The notes: generated from the letters alone by a model not told the origin. Positions 1 to 9,751 are shown, counted from the stretch's first letter. The stretch: 64,000 nt of DNA from Bacilli bacterium (GCA_017435465.1 JAFSEX010000032.1:28297-92296), one strand, 5' to 3'. Made by a program: numbers and translations.

Positions 1-732
1 AAACTTAAAAATGAATTAGATTATTATAGTAAAATAGTTGATACTAAAAAAAATATATTTAATATCCAAAATAAAAAAGGAAGTAAGAAACAAAATATTA
101 ATAATAAAATTCAATTATTTTCATATGAAAATAGTGAATTATCAAATATTTCAAATATAAATAAACAACTTAATGTAAAATTAAAAGAACAACAAGATAT
201 ATATAAAGAATTTAATGATTTAATCACAAATATTAAAGCTGATAAAATAGTAAGTACAAAATATAGTTTTGTTGATAGAATGCTTAATGGTGCGACTAGT
301 ATTATGACAGGTGCCTTTTCACTTAAATTAATGAAACAAAAAAATATTCCTTTCTTTGCACTAGGATTGTTTATACTTGGTAATTCCATTAGAAATATGC
401 GTAAAGTAGTTAAGAAGGATGAAACTATAAAATATATTCCTAGTGATGATTATGCAAAAGAAATTGAAAGTAATATGAGTAATTTTTATTTAATTGATTA
501 TATGTTAAATGATACATTATATCAAGTATCAAGATTAAAATATGAATATATGGATGAATTTAAAAATTATCATGGGTTAGATAGTTATGAGAAAAACTTA
601 GATAAAATTATTAATATTGAAAAACAAATAATTAATAAACAAAAGCAAGTTAATACTATGAAAAATAAAATGTATGATACTTTAGATAAAAATAATCAAA
701 AAATTAAAATTATAAAGGATATGAATAAATAA
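1..732 (+). CDS. Partial coiled-coil membrane protein, unknown function
   Basis: The reading frame is open from base 1, so the gene begins before the window; an internal ATG at 280 is only a possible start. The visible 243 residues are Lys/Asn-rich coiled-coil-like sequence, then a short segment with two hydrophobic stretches (around residues 95-128, containing FFALGLFILG), then another long Lys-rich helical region. The gene lies 12 bases before the CYTH gene and is probably co-transcribed with it. I do not recognise the family. A membrane-associated structural protein is the most that can be inferred. Confidence 0.6.
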   Translation, partial: KLKNELDYYSKIVDTKKNIFNIQNKKGSKKQNINNKIQLFSYENSELSNISNINKQLNVKLKEQQDIYKEFNDLITNIKADKIVSTKYSFVDRMLNGATSIMTGAFSLKLMKQKNIPFFALGLFILGNSIRNMRKVVKKDETIKYIPSDDYAKEIESNMSNFYLIDYMLNDTLYQVSRLKYEYMDEFKNYHGLDSYEKNLDKIINIEKQIINKQKQVNTMKNKMYDTLDKNNQKIKIIKDMNK

Positions 733-744
733 AGTGGAGGATAT

Positions 745-1335
745 ATGGAATTTGAAAAAGAAATAACTGTTGAAATAGATACAAGTTTAGATAAACTAAA
801 AGATATATTACATAAAAATAAATTTCAAATTAAAGAAGTATATGATTTAATTGATATTTATATGGTTAAAAAAGATATTGATATTAAAGATAATTATTTG
901 GATATACTTAAAAATTGTGTGTTACTTAGACATATAATAGAAGAAAATAAAGAAACAAAACAGATTACTTATAAATACAAAGAGTATAATGACATTGGTG
1001 AAATTTTAAATCAAGGAAAAGTAAATTGCAGGGTTGAATCTATTGATGCTGCATATGAATTGCTAAAACAACTTGGTTATAATAAATTAATTGAAATAAA
1101 AGATCATATTAGTGTGTATGCTAGTGATACATGTGAATTGTGTGTTCAAGAAGTAAACAATAAACATATCTATATTGAAATAGAGGATAAATGTCATTAT
1201 ATAAATAAAAATTATAAAACAATTGATGAAATGAAAAATGAATTTGAAAAATATAATATTCCAATTAAAAATAATGATTATTTTGTTAAAAAAGCAGAAA
1301 TTGAATTAAAAGAAATGTTTAATCAAGAGATATAA
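745..1335 (+). CDS. CYTH-domain protein (class IV cyclase / triphosphatase fold)
   Basis: 196 residues with the layout of a CYTH (CyaB/thiamine triphosphatase) tunnel-fold domain. An N-terminal acidic/Lys beta strand (FEKEITVEID) stands where ExExK is expected. It is followed by LLRHI, a YKYKEYND strand with a downstream G, a short VESIDAAYELLKQLGY helix and an EIE strand near residue 150. The family binds triphosphate-containing substrates through charged residues lining a barrel. The ExExK motif is degenerate, so a cyclase or triphosphatase activity cannot be assigned. The start is supported by GTGGAGG about 6 bases upstream. Confidence 0.55.
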   Translation: MEFEKEITVEIDTSLDKLKDILHKNKFQIKEVYDLIDIYMVKKDIDIKDNYLDILKNCVLLRHIIEENKETKQITYKYKEYNDIGEILNQGKVNCRVESIDAAYELLKQLGYNKLIEIKDHISVYASDTCELCVQEVNNKHIYIEIEDKCHYINKNYKTIDEMKNEFEKYNIPIKNNDYFVKKAEIELKEMFNQEI

Positions 1336-1399
1336 GTAAATAAATATTTATTTATATCCTTTTTTATAGTATAATTAATGCAGAATGGAGAGATGTTTC

Positions 1400-3076
1400 A
1401 TGAGTACAGAAATGATTAAGAATGAATTATTATCAACTGTAAGCGGGACAATTGAATTTTTAAAAAAGGATTTAGAATCATTTAACAAACAAAGTCAAAA
1501 TGTAATAAGTGATTATGAAAATGAATTAGTAGGAGGAACAAGAGAAGTTTCTAAATTACCTACAGGATATGATATTGATAATATAATTAATATAATTATA
1601 AGTCAATATATAATTCCTAGTGATATGAATGTTATGGATATTACTGAAGTACATATATCAAATAATATTGATTCATTAACTAATATTAATAGTGGTAATT
1701 TAACAGCATCACAAAAACAAGAATTAGATAAAATGAAAAGTACGTTAATTAAGTTGATTTTGGATATGCTTTTAGAATATCAATATATGGCAATGTCAAA
1801 CAATAATTTTAATATTAATGAAATGATAAATCAAAATAGTCAAAATCCAGAAGAAATTATAAATACAACTAAAATGATGTTACTTAAATCTAATCCTGAA
1901 TTAATAGGAAATCTTGCTAAAACCGGAACAATGGAGTTATTAGCTCGTCAAATTGGTGAACAATTAAATATTGATATAGTTCCACAATTTGAACAAGAAT
2001 ATCAATATATGAGATTAACTAAAATATTATTAAATAATAGACAAGAATTATTAATTAAGGGTGATGTGCAAGAATTAACCAGTATTCTTGGTGAAACATA
2101 CAAAGAAAATTATTTGCTTAATGAAGCTAATTTAAGTATGCAAAAAATAAAAACAATGAATCCAGAACAATTATCTAAATTAAATTTAACTTATGAACAA
2201 CAATTATTATTATCACAAAATATGGGAATTGAAATTCCGAATATTGAAAAAGTTAAAGAAGAAAAACAAGTTGCAGAAGTTAAAAAAGTAGAAGAAGAAC
2301 TTAATTTAAATGATGTTCAATATATAGAAAAAGATGGTGTACAGTATGCTACATTTGAAGATAAAGATGGTAATATGACTTTTGCTGAAATAGTAGGTAA
2401 TTTAACTCCACAAGAAAGAATAGAAAGAATTAAAAATGGAATTAGTGATTTACCAAAAAGTGGTGTTTTAACTGCTGATGATATATCTAAAGAAATAAAA
2501 TCCGATATGATTACTAATGATGAATTCAAAAGTATTGATGAAGTTCTTCCTAGTGATATGAATGAAGAACTAGCTCATGGTATAGATATTTTAAAACAAA
2601 ATAACATTAATACCGGCATGAAAGTGGATACTAAAACAGGAATAATAATTGATAATAATAAAAATATGTATGATACTGAAATAAGCGATAACGGAAAAGT
2701 AGAAATTAATCAATTAACCACTAACACTGGTTCAAATAATAATATAGTTACAAATAATGTTGAAACTGGAAAAAAAGAGATGTATACTGAAGAAAAAATT
2801 ATCAATTTATTAAAAGAATATGGTGTTATAAGTGGTCCAGATGAATATTATTCATTTAGTCCAGAATATAGAGAAAAAATGAGAATTGAATATAATATAA
2901 CTCGTGATGGTGATCCTGGATATAATAATGAACAAACATTAGAGAACACATCTGGATTACAACATGTATTAAAAAAAGACAAACCCACTGGTTATGTTAG
3001 TGCATTAATTGTTACATTTATGACAGGTGCATTAGGTGGTATGATTGCAATGATTTTAATGAATTTAGCAAAGTAG
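1400..3076 (+). CDS. Tail-anchored hypothetical protein
   Basis: 558 residues, mostly hydrophilic and Asn/Gln/Glu-rich, ending in one hydrophobic segment (VSALIVTFMTGALGG and following) and a Lys: a C-tail membrane anchor with most of the protein in the cytoplasm. There is no signal peptide. The ATG at 1400 is preferred to that at 1385 because GGAGAG (1387-1392) sits 7 bases before it. A promoter-like TATAGTATAAT lies near 1365-1375. The middle (about residues 300-400) contains a compact YIEKDGVQYATFEDKDGN beta-rich stretch. I do not recognise the family. The SDR gene follows after 7 bases. Confidence 0.6.
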   Translation: MSTEMIKNELLSTVSGTIEFLKKDLESFNKQSQNVISDYENELVGGTREVSKLPTGYDIDNIINIIISQYIIPSDMNVMDITEVHISNNIDSLTNINSGNLTASQKQELDKMKSTLIKLILDMLLEYQYMAMSNNNFNINEMINQNSQNPEEIINTTKMMLLKSNPELIGNLAKTGTMELLARQIGEQLNIDIVPQFEQEYQYMRLTKILLNNRQELLIKGDVQELTSILGETYKENYLLNEANLSMQKIKTMNPEQLSKLNLTYEQQLLLSQNMGIEIPNIEKVKEEKQVAEVKKVEEELNLNDVQYIEKDGVQYATFEDKDGNMTFAEIVGNLTPQERIERIKNGISDLPKSGVLTADDISKEIKSDMITNDEFKSIDEVLPSDMNEELAHGIDILKQNNINTGMKVDTKTGIIIDNNKNMYDTEISDNGKVEINQLTTNTGSNNNIVTNNVETGKKEMYTEEKIINLLKEYGVISGPDEYYSFSPEYREKMRIEYNITRDGDPGYNNEQTLENTSGLQHVLKKDKPTGYVSALIVTFMTGALGGMIAMILMNLAK

Positions 3077-3083
3077 GTGAGTT

Positions 3084-3836
3084 ATGAAGGCGTTAATTAC
3101 AGGGGCAAGTAGTGGAATAGGCTTAGATTTTGCTAAATACTTATCTACTTTGGGATATGACCTAATATTAGTTGCTAGAAGAAAAGATAGATTAGAAAAT
3201 ATAAAAAAAGAATTAAAAACCAATGTAAAAATAATATCTACTGATTTAAGTAATGAAAAAAATTGTATTGAATTATACAAACAACTTTCCAAAGAAAAAA
3301 TTGATATTCTAGTTAATAATGCTGGATTTGGAGATTTTGGAGAGTTTCGCAAGTCAGATTTAGAAAAAGAATTAAATATGATTAATGTTAATATTAAAGC
3401 GGTTCATATTTTAACTAAATTATTCTTAAGTGATATGATTAAAAAAAATTCAGGATATATACTTAATGTAGCTTCTGCTGCATCATTCTCACCAGGTCCT
3501 TTAATGGCAACATATTATTCAACTAAAAGTTATGTTTTAAGGTTGACTCAAAGTATAAATGCAGAGTTGCATCATAACAAATCAAATGTTAAAATAAGTG
3601 TGTTATGTCCTGGACCAGTCGAAACAGAATTTAATGATATTGCAAATGTAAACTTTTCAATTAAACCTTTAAAAAGTGATTATGTTGCTAAATATGCAAT
3701 TGATAAAATGTTTAGTGGAAAACTAATAATTGTTCCAGGAATACTTATGAAATTTATGAGATTATTTAGTAAAATTTTACCAGATAAATTTTTGGCAAAA
3801 ATAGTGTATAATAATCAGACAAGAAAGAAAAAATAA
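3084..3836 (+). CDS. Short-chain dehydrogenase/reductase (SDR)
   Basis: 250 residues with all classical SDR marks: the TGASSGIG cofactor loop near the N-terminus, an NNAG structural motif near residue 79, the catalytic Ser in VASAASF and YYSTKSY supplying the Tyr and Lys. The ARRKDRL stretch after the second beta strand suggests NADP(H) preference. Sequence type resembles the cytosolic YqjQ/DltE-like oxidoreductases of Firmicutes. The substrate is unknown. The start has GGTGAG just upstream. The gene lies between the tail-anchored protein and the ECF genes and is probably in the same transcript. Confidence 0.9.
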   Translation: MKALITGASSGIGLDFAKYLSTLGYDLILVARRKDRLENIKKELKTNVKIISTDLSNEKNCIELYKQLSKEKIDILVNNAGFGDFGEFRKSDLEKELNMINVNIKAVHILTKLFLSDMIKKNSGYILNVASAASFSPGPLMATYYSTKSYVLRLTQSINAELHHNKSNVKISVLCPGPVETEFNDIANVNFSIKPLKSDYVAKYAIDKMFSGKLIIVPGILMKFMRLFSKILPDKFLAKIVYNNQTRKKK

Positions 3837-3854
3837 AGTTTTGGTGGTGATATA

Positions 3855-4664
3855 ATGTCAACAATCCTTAGTATTAAAGATTTATCCTTTGGATATGATA
3901 AAACATATCTTTATAAAGACTTCAATTTAGAAATTGAAAAGGGTGATTGGGTATCTATTTTAGGCGCTAATGGTGCAGGTAAATCAACACTGGTTAAATT
4001 ACTAATCGGTATTTTAAAAAGTGAAAATAAAATAGAAATTGATCATATTTCATTAAATAAAAATAGTTTAAATGAAATAAGAAAAAATATTGCAGTAGTA
4101 TTTGATAATCCAGAAATTCAATTTGTTGCAGAAACAGTTAAAGATGAAATAGCATTTACTCTAGAAAATCTACAGTATCCAAAAGAACAAATACATGAAA
4201 TGGTTATGGAAGTTTCTGAAAGACTTAAAATCAAAGAACTTTTAGATGTTGAGCCACACAGACTTAGTGGTGGACAAATGCAAAAAGTTGCGCTTGCTTC
4301 TGCACTAGTTTTAAAACCTAAGATATTAATTTTAGATGAAGCGTTATCTATGATTGATCCATATGATAAAGATGAAATAATGAAGATGCTTAAAAAATAT
4401 CATAAAGATAGCGAAACTACTATTTTAAATTTCACAAGTGATATTGAAGAAGCAATATATTCAGATAGAATTGTTGGATTATATAAAGGTCAAATTGGTA
4501 TTGATGGTCCTGTTAAAGCTGTATTAAATGAGGAAAGAGCAATGAAAAAATTAGGCCTTGAAGTTCCATTTATTGTAGATTTAGCTCAAAGATTAAAACT
4601 ATATGGTTTATTGGATGATATAGAATTAGACATGGATAAGATGGTGAATGAATTATGGAAATAA
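3855..4664 (+). CDS. ecfA1: ECF transporter ATPase A1
   Basis: 269-residue ABC ATPase of the energy-coupling factor vitamin transporter. Walker A is GANGAGKST (near residue 37), the Q-loop region is FDNPEIQF, the signature is LSGGQ and Walker B is ILILDEA. It works with EcfA2 and EcfT as the shared engine that drives interchangeable substrate-binding S components. The stop overlaps the start of ecfA2 by 10 bases, indicating translational coupling. No S component is encoded here, typical of group II ECF systems whose S genes are scattered. Confidence 0.95.
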   Translation: MSTILSIKDLSFGYDKTYLYKDFNLEIEKGDWVSILGANGAGKSTLVKLLIGILKSENKIEIDHISLNKNSLNEIRKNIAVVFDNPEIQFVAETVKDEIAFTLENLQYPKEQIHEMVMEVSERLKIKELLDVEPHRLSGGQMQKVALASALVLKPKILILDEALSMIDPYDKDEIMKMLKKYHKDSETTILNFTSDIEEAIYSDRIVGLYKGQIGIDGPVKAVLNEERAMKKLGLEVPFIVDLAQRLKLYGLLDDIELDMDKMVNELWK

Positions 4665-5503
4665 AATTTGATAAAGTTAGTTTTTCATATTTAGCGGGTA
4701 CTCCACTTCAAGTAGATGCCCTAAAAGAAGTATCAACAACTATTGAGTCTAATAAAATAAACGCTTTGGTTGGACCAAGTGGTAGTGGAAAATCCACAAT
4801 GATAGAATTAATAAATGGACTTATTTTGCCCACAAAAGGAATTGTCCATGTTGGTAATCATAGACTTAGAAATAATATTAGAATTGTTAATTCAAATCAA
4901 CTTCGTTTTGAAATTGGTGTAGTATTTCAAAACCCTGAAGAACAGTTTTTTTGTAATACTGTTAAAAAAGAAATTGAATTTGGTATGAAATATTTTGGAT
5001 ATAAAGTAGATAAAATAGAAGAAAGAATAGAAAGTGCTTTAAAAATGGTTGGACTTGATAACAGTTTTTTAAATAGGAATCCATTTAAACTTAGTGGTGG
5101 TGAAAAACGTAGGGTTGCCATTGCATCAGTTCTTGCGTTTAATCCGGAAGTTATAATATTAGATGAACCTACAAATGGGTTGGACATAACTAGTAAAGAA
5201 ATGCTTATAAAATTAATTAAATTATTAAAAACAAAATATAAAAAAACGATAATAGTTGTTAGTCATGATGTTGATACATTATATAAATTTGTAGACAATG
5301 TAATAATTTTGTCTAATGGTAAAATACTTGCAGAAGGTAATAAATTTGATGTATTTAGTGATGTAAAGTATTTAACAGATAATGGCGTAAAGGTTCCAAG
5401 AATTGTAGAGTTTATACACAAAGTAAAAGAAAAAACAGGCAAAAACTTGGGGAAAATTGATGATGTTAATGATTTAATAAAGGAGATTTATCAAAATGTA
5501 TAA
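4655..5503 (+). CDS. ecfA2: ECF transporter ATPase A2
   Basis: 282-residue partner ATPase with Walker A GPSGSGKST, Q-loop FQNPEEQFF, signature LSGGEKRRVAIA and Walker B VIILDEPTNGLD. It forms the A1-A2 heterodimer of the ECF module. It overlaps ecfA1 by 10 and ecfT by 8 bases, so the three genes form one operon. The FFCNTV sequence after the Q-loop is typical of the CbiO/EcfA2 group. Confidence 0.95.
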   Translation: MEIKFDKVSFSYLAGTPLQVDALKEVSTTIESNKINALVGPSGSGKSTMIELINGLILPTKGIVHVGNHRLRNNIRIVNSNQLRFEIGVVFQNPEEQFFCNTVKKEIEFGMKYFGYKVDKIEERIESALKMVGLDNSFLNRNPFKLSGGEKRRVAIASVLAFNPEVIILDEPTNGLDITSKEMLIKLIKLLKTKYKKTIIVVSHDVDTLYKFVDNVIILSNGKILAEGNKFDVFSDVKYLTDNGVKVPRIVEFIHKVKEKTGKNLGKIDDVNDLIKEIYQNV

Positions 5504-6296
5504 TAATGTATTATTAAGTAGATATTTCCCTGTTAAATCAAAAATGCATGATATGGATCCTTTTGCTAAGATGTTATCTACAATAATTTTTATTGTTACA
5601 TTGTTAATAACTAATAATTTTACAGTAATGTTTATTTTAACAATTGTTACTTTAATTATGCTTTTAAGAAGTAATGTACCTTTTGGATTATATTCAAAAA
5701 GTGTTTCAGGATTATCTCCTTTAATGGCACTTATCATTATTATAACTTTATTAGTAGGTGTTAATTATTACATAATATTATTAGTTATTCTTAAAATTGT
5801 ATTAATAGTTATATATACATCAATACTTACTTTTACATCTACACCAACAGAGATTACATATGGTTTTCAAAAGGTACTTGCTCCACTAAAATTAATTGGA
5901 GTACCAACAAGTAAACTTGCACTTAAAATGACTATGGCAATTAGATATATTCCAATAATGATGGAACAAGCACAAAGAATTATTAAAAGTCAAGCAAGTA
6001 GAGGTGTTGACTTTGCAAATTCAAAATTTGATGGTAAAGTATTTGCATTTTTCTCAATGATTGGTCCACTATTCAGATTATCAAATATGAGATCAAAAAA
6101 TTTAAGGGAAGCAATGGAAATAAGAATGTATACAGTGTATAATAAAAGAACAAGTTATAGGACTAAATTCTGGGGATTTAAAGATACATTTATTGTATTC
6201 TTACACTTACTTATATTAGGAGTATTTATTACTAAGGAGGTTTTGGGACATGGTTCGTTACTTGATAACTTTTTCGTACGATGGATCTGGTTTTAA
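5496..6296 (+). CDS. ecfT: ECF transporter transmembrane protein T
   Basis: 266 residues with an N-terminal cytoplasmic MHDMDPFAK stretch, several hydrophobic helices and the two coupling-helix motifs in the SQASRGVDF and NLREAMEIRMY regions that contact the ATPases. EcfT couples ATP hydrolysis by EcfA1/A2 to movement of the S component. Its 3' end overlaps truA by 47 bases, an unusually long overlap for functionally unrelated genes. Confidence 0.93.
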   Translation: MYNNVLLSRYFPVKSKMHDMDPFAKMLSTIIFIVTLLITNNFTVMFILTIVTLIMLLRSNVPFGLYSKSVSGLSPLMALIIIITLLVGVNYYIILLVILKIVLIVIYTSILTFTSTPTEITYGFQKVLAPLKLIGVPTSKLALKMTMAIRYIPIMMEQAQRIIKSQASRGVDFANSKFDGKVFAFFSMIGPLFRLSNMRSKNLREAMEIRMYTVYNKRTSYRTKFWGFKDTFIVFLHLLILGVFITKEVLGHGSLLDNFFVRWIWF

Positions 6297-6993
6297 TGGG
6301 TATCAAAGACAACCTAAATTAAGAACAGTTCAAGGTGAATTAGAAAAAGCTTTAAAAAAACTAAATGATGATAAAAAAGTAGAAGTTCATGCTTCTGGTA
6401 GAACTGATAAAGGAGTTCATGCAATCAATCAAAAAGCGCATATTGATTTAGATATTACAATAAATGAGGATAAATTAAAAATGGCTCTAAATAGTTTGTT
6501 GCCAGAAGATATATATATTAAGAGTGCTGAAATAGTTAGTGATACTTTTCATGGTAGATATAATGTTAAGGCAAAAGAATATATGTATTTAATTAATACT
6601 GGGGAATATAATCCTTTGGAAAGAAATTATGTTTATCAATACAATAAATCTTTAGATATTGTAGAAATGGAAAGAGCATTAAAATATTTAGAAGGTGAGC
6701 ACGATTTTAGATCTTTTGTCTGTACACAAGATGAAAAAGAAAATTGTGTTAGAACAATAACTCAAACTAATTTAATTAGAGATTTGAAAGATCCTAATAA
6801 AATAACTATATTATTTTTAGGTACTGGTTTTTTAAGATATATGATTAGAAACATGATTGGAACTTTAATTAAAATTGGTGAAGGAAAAATGAAAGCAGAA
6901 GATATTATTCCATTAATTGATAAAAAAGATAGAGAAGCTGCTGCTCCAACTGCAGCTGCAGAGGGTTTATATTTAAGAAATGTTTTCTATTAA
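6250..6993 (+). CDS. truA: tRNA pseudouridine(38-40) synthase
   Basis: 247 residues. The N-terminal TFSYDGSGFNGYQRQ strand and the catalytic-Asp motif ASGRTDKGVHA are diagnostic of TruA, which isomerises uridines 38-40 in the anticodon arm. The FLRYMIRNMIGTL motif of the C-terminal half is also present. The ATG at 6250 follows TAAGGAGG at a proper distance, so translation starts inside the end of ecfT. The order ecfA1-ecfA2-ecfT-truA is the conserved Bacilli arrangement that usually follows rplQ. Confidence 0.96.
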   Translation: MVRYLITFSYDGSGFNGYQRQPKLRTVQGELEKALKKLNDDKKVEVHASGRTDKGVHAINQKAHIDLDITINEDKLKMALNSLLPEDIYIKSAEIVSDTFHGRYNVKAKEYMYLINTGEYNPLERNYVYQYNKSLDIVEMERALKYLEGEHDFRSFVCTQDEKENCVRTITQTNLIRDLKDPNKITILFLGTGFLRYMIRNMIGTLIKIGEGKMKAEDIIPLIDKKDREAAAPTAAAEGLYLRNVFY

Positions 6994-7004
6994 CATTTCT
7001 TTTC
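6976..7004 (+). terminator. Intrinsic terminator overlapping the end of truA
   Basis: AGAAATGTT (6976-6984) pairs with AACATTTCT (6992-7000), loop of 7, followed by TTT. The left arm lies inside the last codons of truA. It closes the ECF-truA transcription unit; a TATAAT at 7005-7010 immediately after could start the next one. Confidence 0.7.
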
Positions 7005-7026
7005 TATAATAAGTGGCGTATTTTAT

Positions 7027-7635
7027 GTGTATTTAAAATTAGATAATAATAAGCAGATAAAAAAATTTTATAGACTTTTGTCATTATATAAATCTATAAT
7101 ATTTAAATTTGTTAAATTTAAAACTTCAAACAGTGATAAAAATATAAACCTAATCATAGAAGCTTTAAATATTAAAAATAGAAAAGAAAGAATAACTTTT
7201 GTATATGATGAAGCATGTAAGTTAATTGATAATCAAGTTAATGGTAAAAACATCTGTGGATTTGAAAATTGTAAATGTTATACTCAAAGAAATAATAGTT
7301 ATAAATATGGGTGTTTCAGAATGTGTAGATATAAAACTAATAGTGGTTGTTCAACAAAAAATCTTGCTTGTAAATTGTTTAATTGTTCCGAAGTAAAAAA
7401 AAGATATAAGGTTATAGAATATAGTGATTTAAAAATTCTTAAATTATTAAGCATAAGACAAAGATTTATTGTAAAATCTGATTATTTTACTTTAAGAGAA
7501 AATGTTTTAAAGGATTTATATTCATATAGTTTTATATATTCATCTATTAAAATTATTCTTAGAACAATTATAGATTTTATTCATGTTAAGGCTATTGAAA
7601 AAAGAACAATTAATGGAGGTATTTATGAAAATTGA
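7027..7635 (+). CDS. Cysteine-rich hypothetical protein
   Basis: 202 residues, starting with GTG at 7027 (weak ribosome binding site, so the start is uncertain). Nine cysteines fall within about 60 residues (about 65-125): ACKL, ICGFENCKCYT, YGCFRMC, GCST and ACKLFNC. This spacing looks like a metal or Fe-S/zinc cluster rather than disulfides, since no signal peptide is present. The C-terminal 60 residues are more hydrophobic. I do not recognise the family. It overlaps the GNAT gene by 11 bases. Confidence 0.6.
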   Translation: MYLKLDNNKQIKKFYRLLSLYKSIIFKFVKFKTSNSDKNINLIIEALNIKNRKERITFVYDEACKLIDNQVNGKNICGFENCKCYTQRNNSYKYGCFRMCRYKTNSGCSTKNLACKLFNCSEVKKRYKVIEYSDLKILKLLSIRQRFIVKSDYFTLRENVLKDLYSYSFIYSSIKIILRTIIDFIHVKAIEKRTINGGIYEN

Positions 7636-8065
7636 ACTTAAAATTTTAGAAATAAAAGATTTAAATAGTTTAAAAGATTTATGTGAAATTTGTTTTGATA
7701 TTAAGTCTGATGTAGAGATAATGAAAAAAGAGTATAAAAAAATATTAAATAATCCTAATACTAAACAAATAATTTTAAAATTAGAGAATAAGATTATTGG
7801 ACATATTAAATATGATATAATTAACGACATTTTTGATATGGGAAAACCTTACATGTATTTATCTGATTTATGTATTCATCCTGATTATAGAGGTAATGGA
7901 TATAGTAAATTGTTAATGGATTATTGTGAAAAAGAAGCAATTAATAATAATTGTAAAAATATATTTTTGAATTCAAGTGAATTTAGAGATATTGCACACA
8001 AATTATATGAAGGACTTGGATATCATATTAGAGATAGTAGAATATATAGAAAAGGATTAATATAA
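7625..8065 (+). CDS. GNAT-family N-acetyltransferase
   Basis: 146 residues. The acetyl-CoA-binding core is visible as LSDLCIHPDYRGNGYSKLLM (motif A, with RGNGY as the pyrophosphate loop) and the C-terminal AHKLYEGLGYHI motif B. The ATG at 7625 is chosen because GGAGG lies 4-5 bases before it and the family core begins right after. The substrate cannot be read. It is co-transcribed with the Cys-rich gene and the NUDIX gene (2-base gap). Confidence 0.88.
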   Translation: MKIELKILEIKDLNSLKDLCEICFDIKSDVEIMKKEYKKILNNPNTKQIILKLENKIIGHIKYDIINDIFDMGKPYMYLSDLCIHPDYRGNGYSKLLMDYCEKEAINNNCKNIFLNSSEFRDIAHKLYEGLGYHIRDSRIYRKGLI

Positions 8066-8067
8066 TT

Positions 8068-8463
8068 ATGAAAAGAAAAATAGTATTAACTGGTATTATT
8101 AATTGTAAAGATGAATATTTAATTGTTAAAAGATCAAAAGATGATGATTTCTTACCTGGTGTTTGGGAATTTCCTGGAGGAAATATGAAAGATGACGAAT
8201 TGATATATGATGCCTTAAAAAGAGAAATGATTGAAGAAATAGGTTTTATAATTAATAACACCAATATAAGACTTGTACACTATTATGATGAAATTAAAAA
8301 AAAGAAAGAAAAGTATCATTATATTGAATTAGATTTTCTTATTAAAGTTGAAAATAAAGATATTGGTATTAAATTAAGTGATGAACATGATGCTTTTTGT
8401 TGGATTAATAAAGATTCTAATATAATTGATGAATATATAAAAGATAAATTAAATAGTATATAA
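8068..8463 (+). CDS. NUDIX hydrolase (MutT-like)
   Basis: 131 residues with an exact Nudix box: GGNMKDDE, seven residues, REMIEEIGF, matching GX5EX7REUXEEXGU. The Nudix box Glu residues bind the divalent metals. The N-terminal half (VLTGIINCKDEYLIVKRS) and WEFPGG are typical of MutT/8-oxo-dGTP-type family members, but the substrate is not certain. It follows the GNAT gene by 2 bases. Confidence 0.92.
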   Translation: MKRKIVLTGIINCKDEYLIVKRSKDDDFLPGVWEFPGGNMKDDELIYDALKREMIEEIGFIINNTNIRLVHYYDEIKKKKEKYHYIELDFLIKVENKDIGIKLSDEHDAFCWINKDSNIIDEYIKDKLNSI

Positions 8464-8474
8464 TTATTTTAAAA

Positions 8475-8503
8475 TTGACATAATATATAATTTATGTTAA
8501 CAT
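8475..8503 (+). promoter_or_regulatory. Sigma-A-type promoter
   Basis: TTGACA at 8475-8480, spacer 17, TAACAT at 8498-8503. It lies in the 82-base gap before the hypothetical gene at 8546. The -35 is perfect, the -10 only partial. Confidence 0.55.
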
Positions 8504-8545
8504 CATAATCACTTGGTTGTTAATAAATTTTGAGTGGGGATTATT

Positions 8546-9733
8546 ATGTTTAAAAAAATAGTATTATATAAAGATGTTGTTAATTATATTAATGGTGATA
8601 TGGATTTAGAAACTTCAGAATTAATGGAAAATAATACTAAATTTATGATATCGGTAATTAAGTATACAAGAGATAAAAAGATGTATCAGTTTTGTAGCGA
8701 TAGAGTTAAAAAAGATTATGATATGGTAAAATTTATGGTTGAAAAGTTTAGTGATGATATAAACTTCATTTCAAATCTTGCTGATGGATATATTTCTAAT
8801 AATAAAACGAATGATGATGATTATACCTATGATGAATTAATTATTTTGATGTCGAAAGTATATAAAGAAAAATATCCAGATGATTTTAATAAATATGCCA
8901 TTAAGGCAAATGCTTTTTTATCTTTTAAATTATTTGTAATTGAAGAATTATTTAAAGATCCAAAAATTAAAAATAATTATGGACTTGGTTTTGGGATATT
9001 TGAAATGGATTATAGTGGTAGCAAAATAATTATGGATTTTGTTGCTAAATCACTTATAGATGAAATTTTTTATGGGGAAGAAAGAGAAAATTTAGAAAAA
9101 ATTCTACATAAAAATTATAAAGATTATAATAAAATTACTGAAAAAGGAATAAATACATTTTTAATTAATTATATTAGTACTTTTGATAAATCATTAGCTG
9201 GTTATGTATCAAATAATATAGAACTTATAAATAGTATTAAAAAACATCTTGAAAGAATAAATAAAAATTGGAATAAATATAATGAAAATCTTAATAATGA
9301 AAAAATAGAATTTTTTATAGAAAAAATATCTGATTTTAAAGATAATTGTTGTTTTTATAAATATAGTATAGATGATATTATAAATTATATAGTTGATTAT
9401 TTTCATTTGGAGAATATATTTAGTTCGTATTTAAATACTTTAAAACAAATTGATGAATATAGATTATATAATTATAATGATTGTTATGAATGCTCATATG
9501 AATATGAATTGGAATCAATATTTAACGAATTAACAAATGAATCTAAAAAAATTAATCCTAATGAAATGAATTCTTCAGATTTATTCTTTTTACAAAAGAT
9601 TATTAAAATTGCTAGGGAAATATTTATTGAAGATAAATATTTAAATGATGATGAATATATTGACTCTGAAAAAGAAACAAAAATATTAAAATTTCCAGTT
9701 AGAACTAATATTAATAAATCCATAAGGAAATAA
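8546..9733 (+). CDS. Hypothetical cytoplasmic helical protein
   Basis: 395 residues with no signal peptide and no clear membrane segment; rich in Lys, Asn, Asp and aromatic residues, predicted mostly helical. A paired-cysteine patch occurs at NDCYECSYE (about residues 313-321) and another CC at about residue 271. The ATG at 8546 is preferred to the GTG at 8534, because GTGGGGA serves as its ribosome binding site. It has its own promoter and stands alone. I do not recognise the family. Confidence 0.6.
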   Translation: MFKKIVLYKDVVNYINGDMDLETSELMENNTKFMISVIKYTRDKKMYQFCSDRVKKDYDMVKFMVEKFSDDINFISNLADGYISNNKTNDDDYTYDELIILMSKVYKEKYPDDFNKYAIKANAFLSFKLFVIEELFKDPKIKNNYGLGFGIFEMDYSGSKIIMDFVAKSLIDEIFYGEERENLEKILHKNYKDYNKITEKGINTFLINYISTFDKSLAGYVSNNIELINSIKKHLERINKNWNKYNENLNNEKIEFFIEKISDFKDNCCFYKYSIDDIINYIVDYFHLENIFSSYLNTLKQIDEYRLYNYNDCYECSYEYELESIFNELTNESKKINPNEMNSSDLFFLQKIIKIAREIFIEDKYLNDDEYIDSEKETKILKFPVRTNINKSIRK

Positions 9734-9751
9734 TAAAAGAATAACTAAAAT

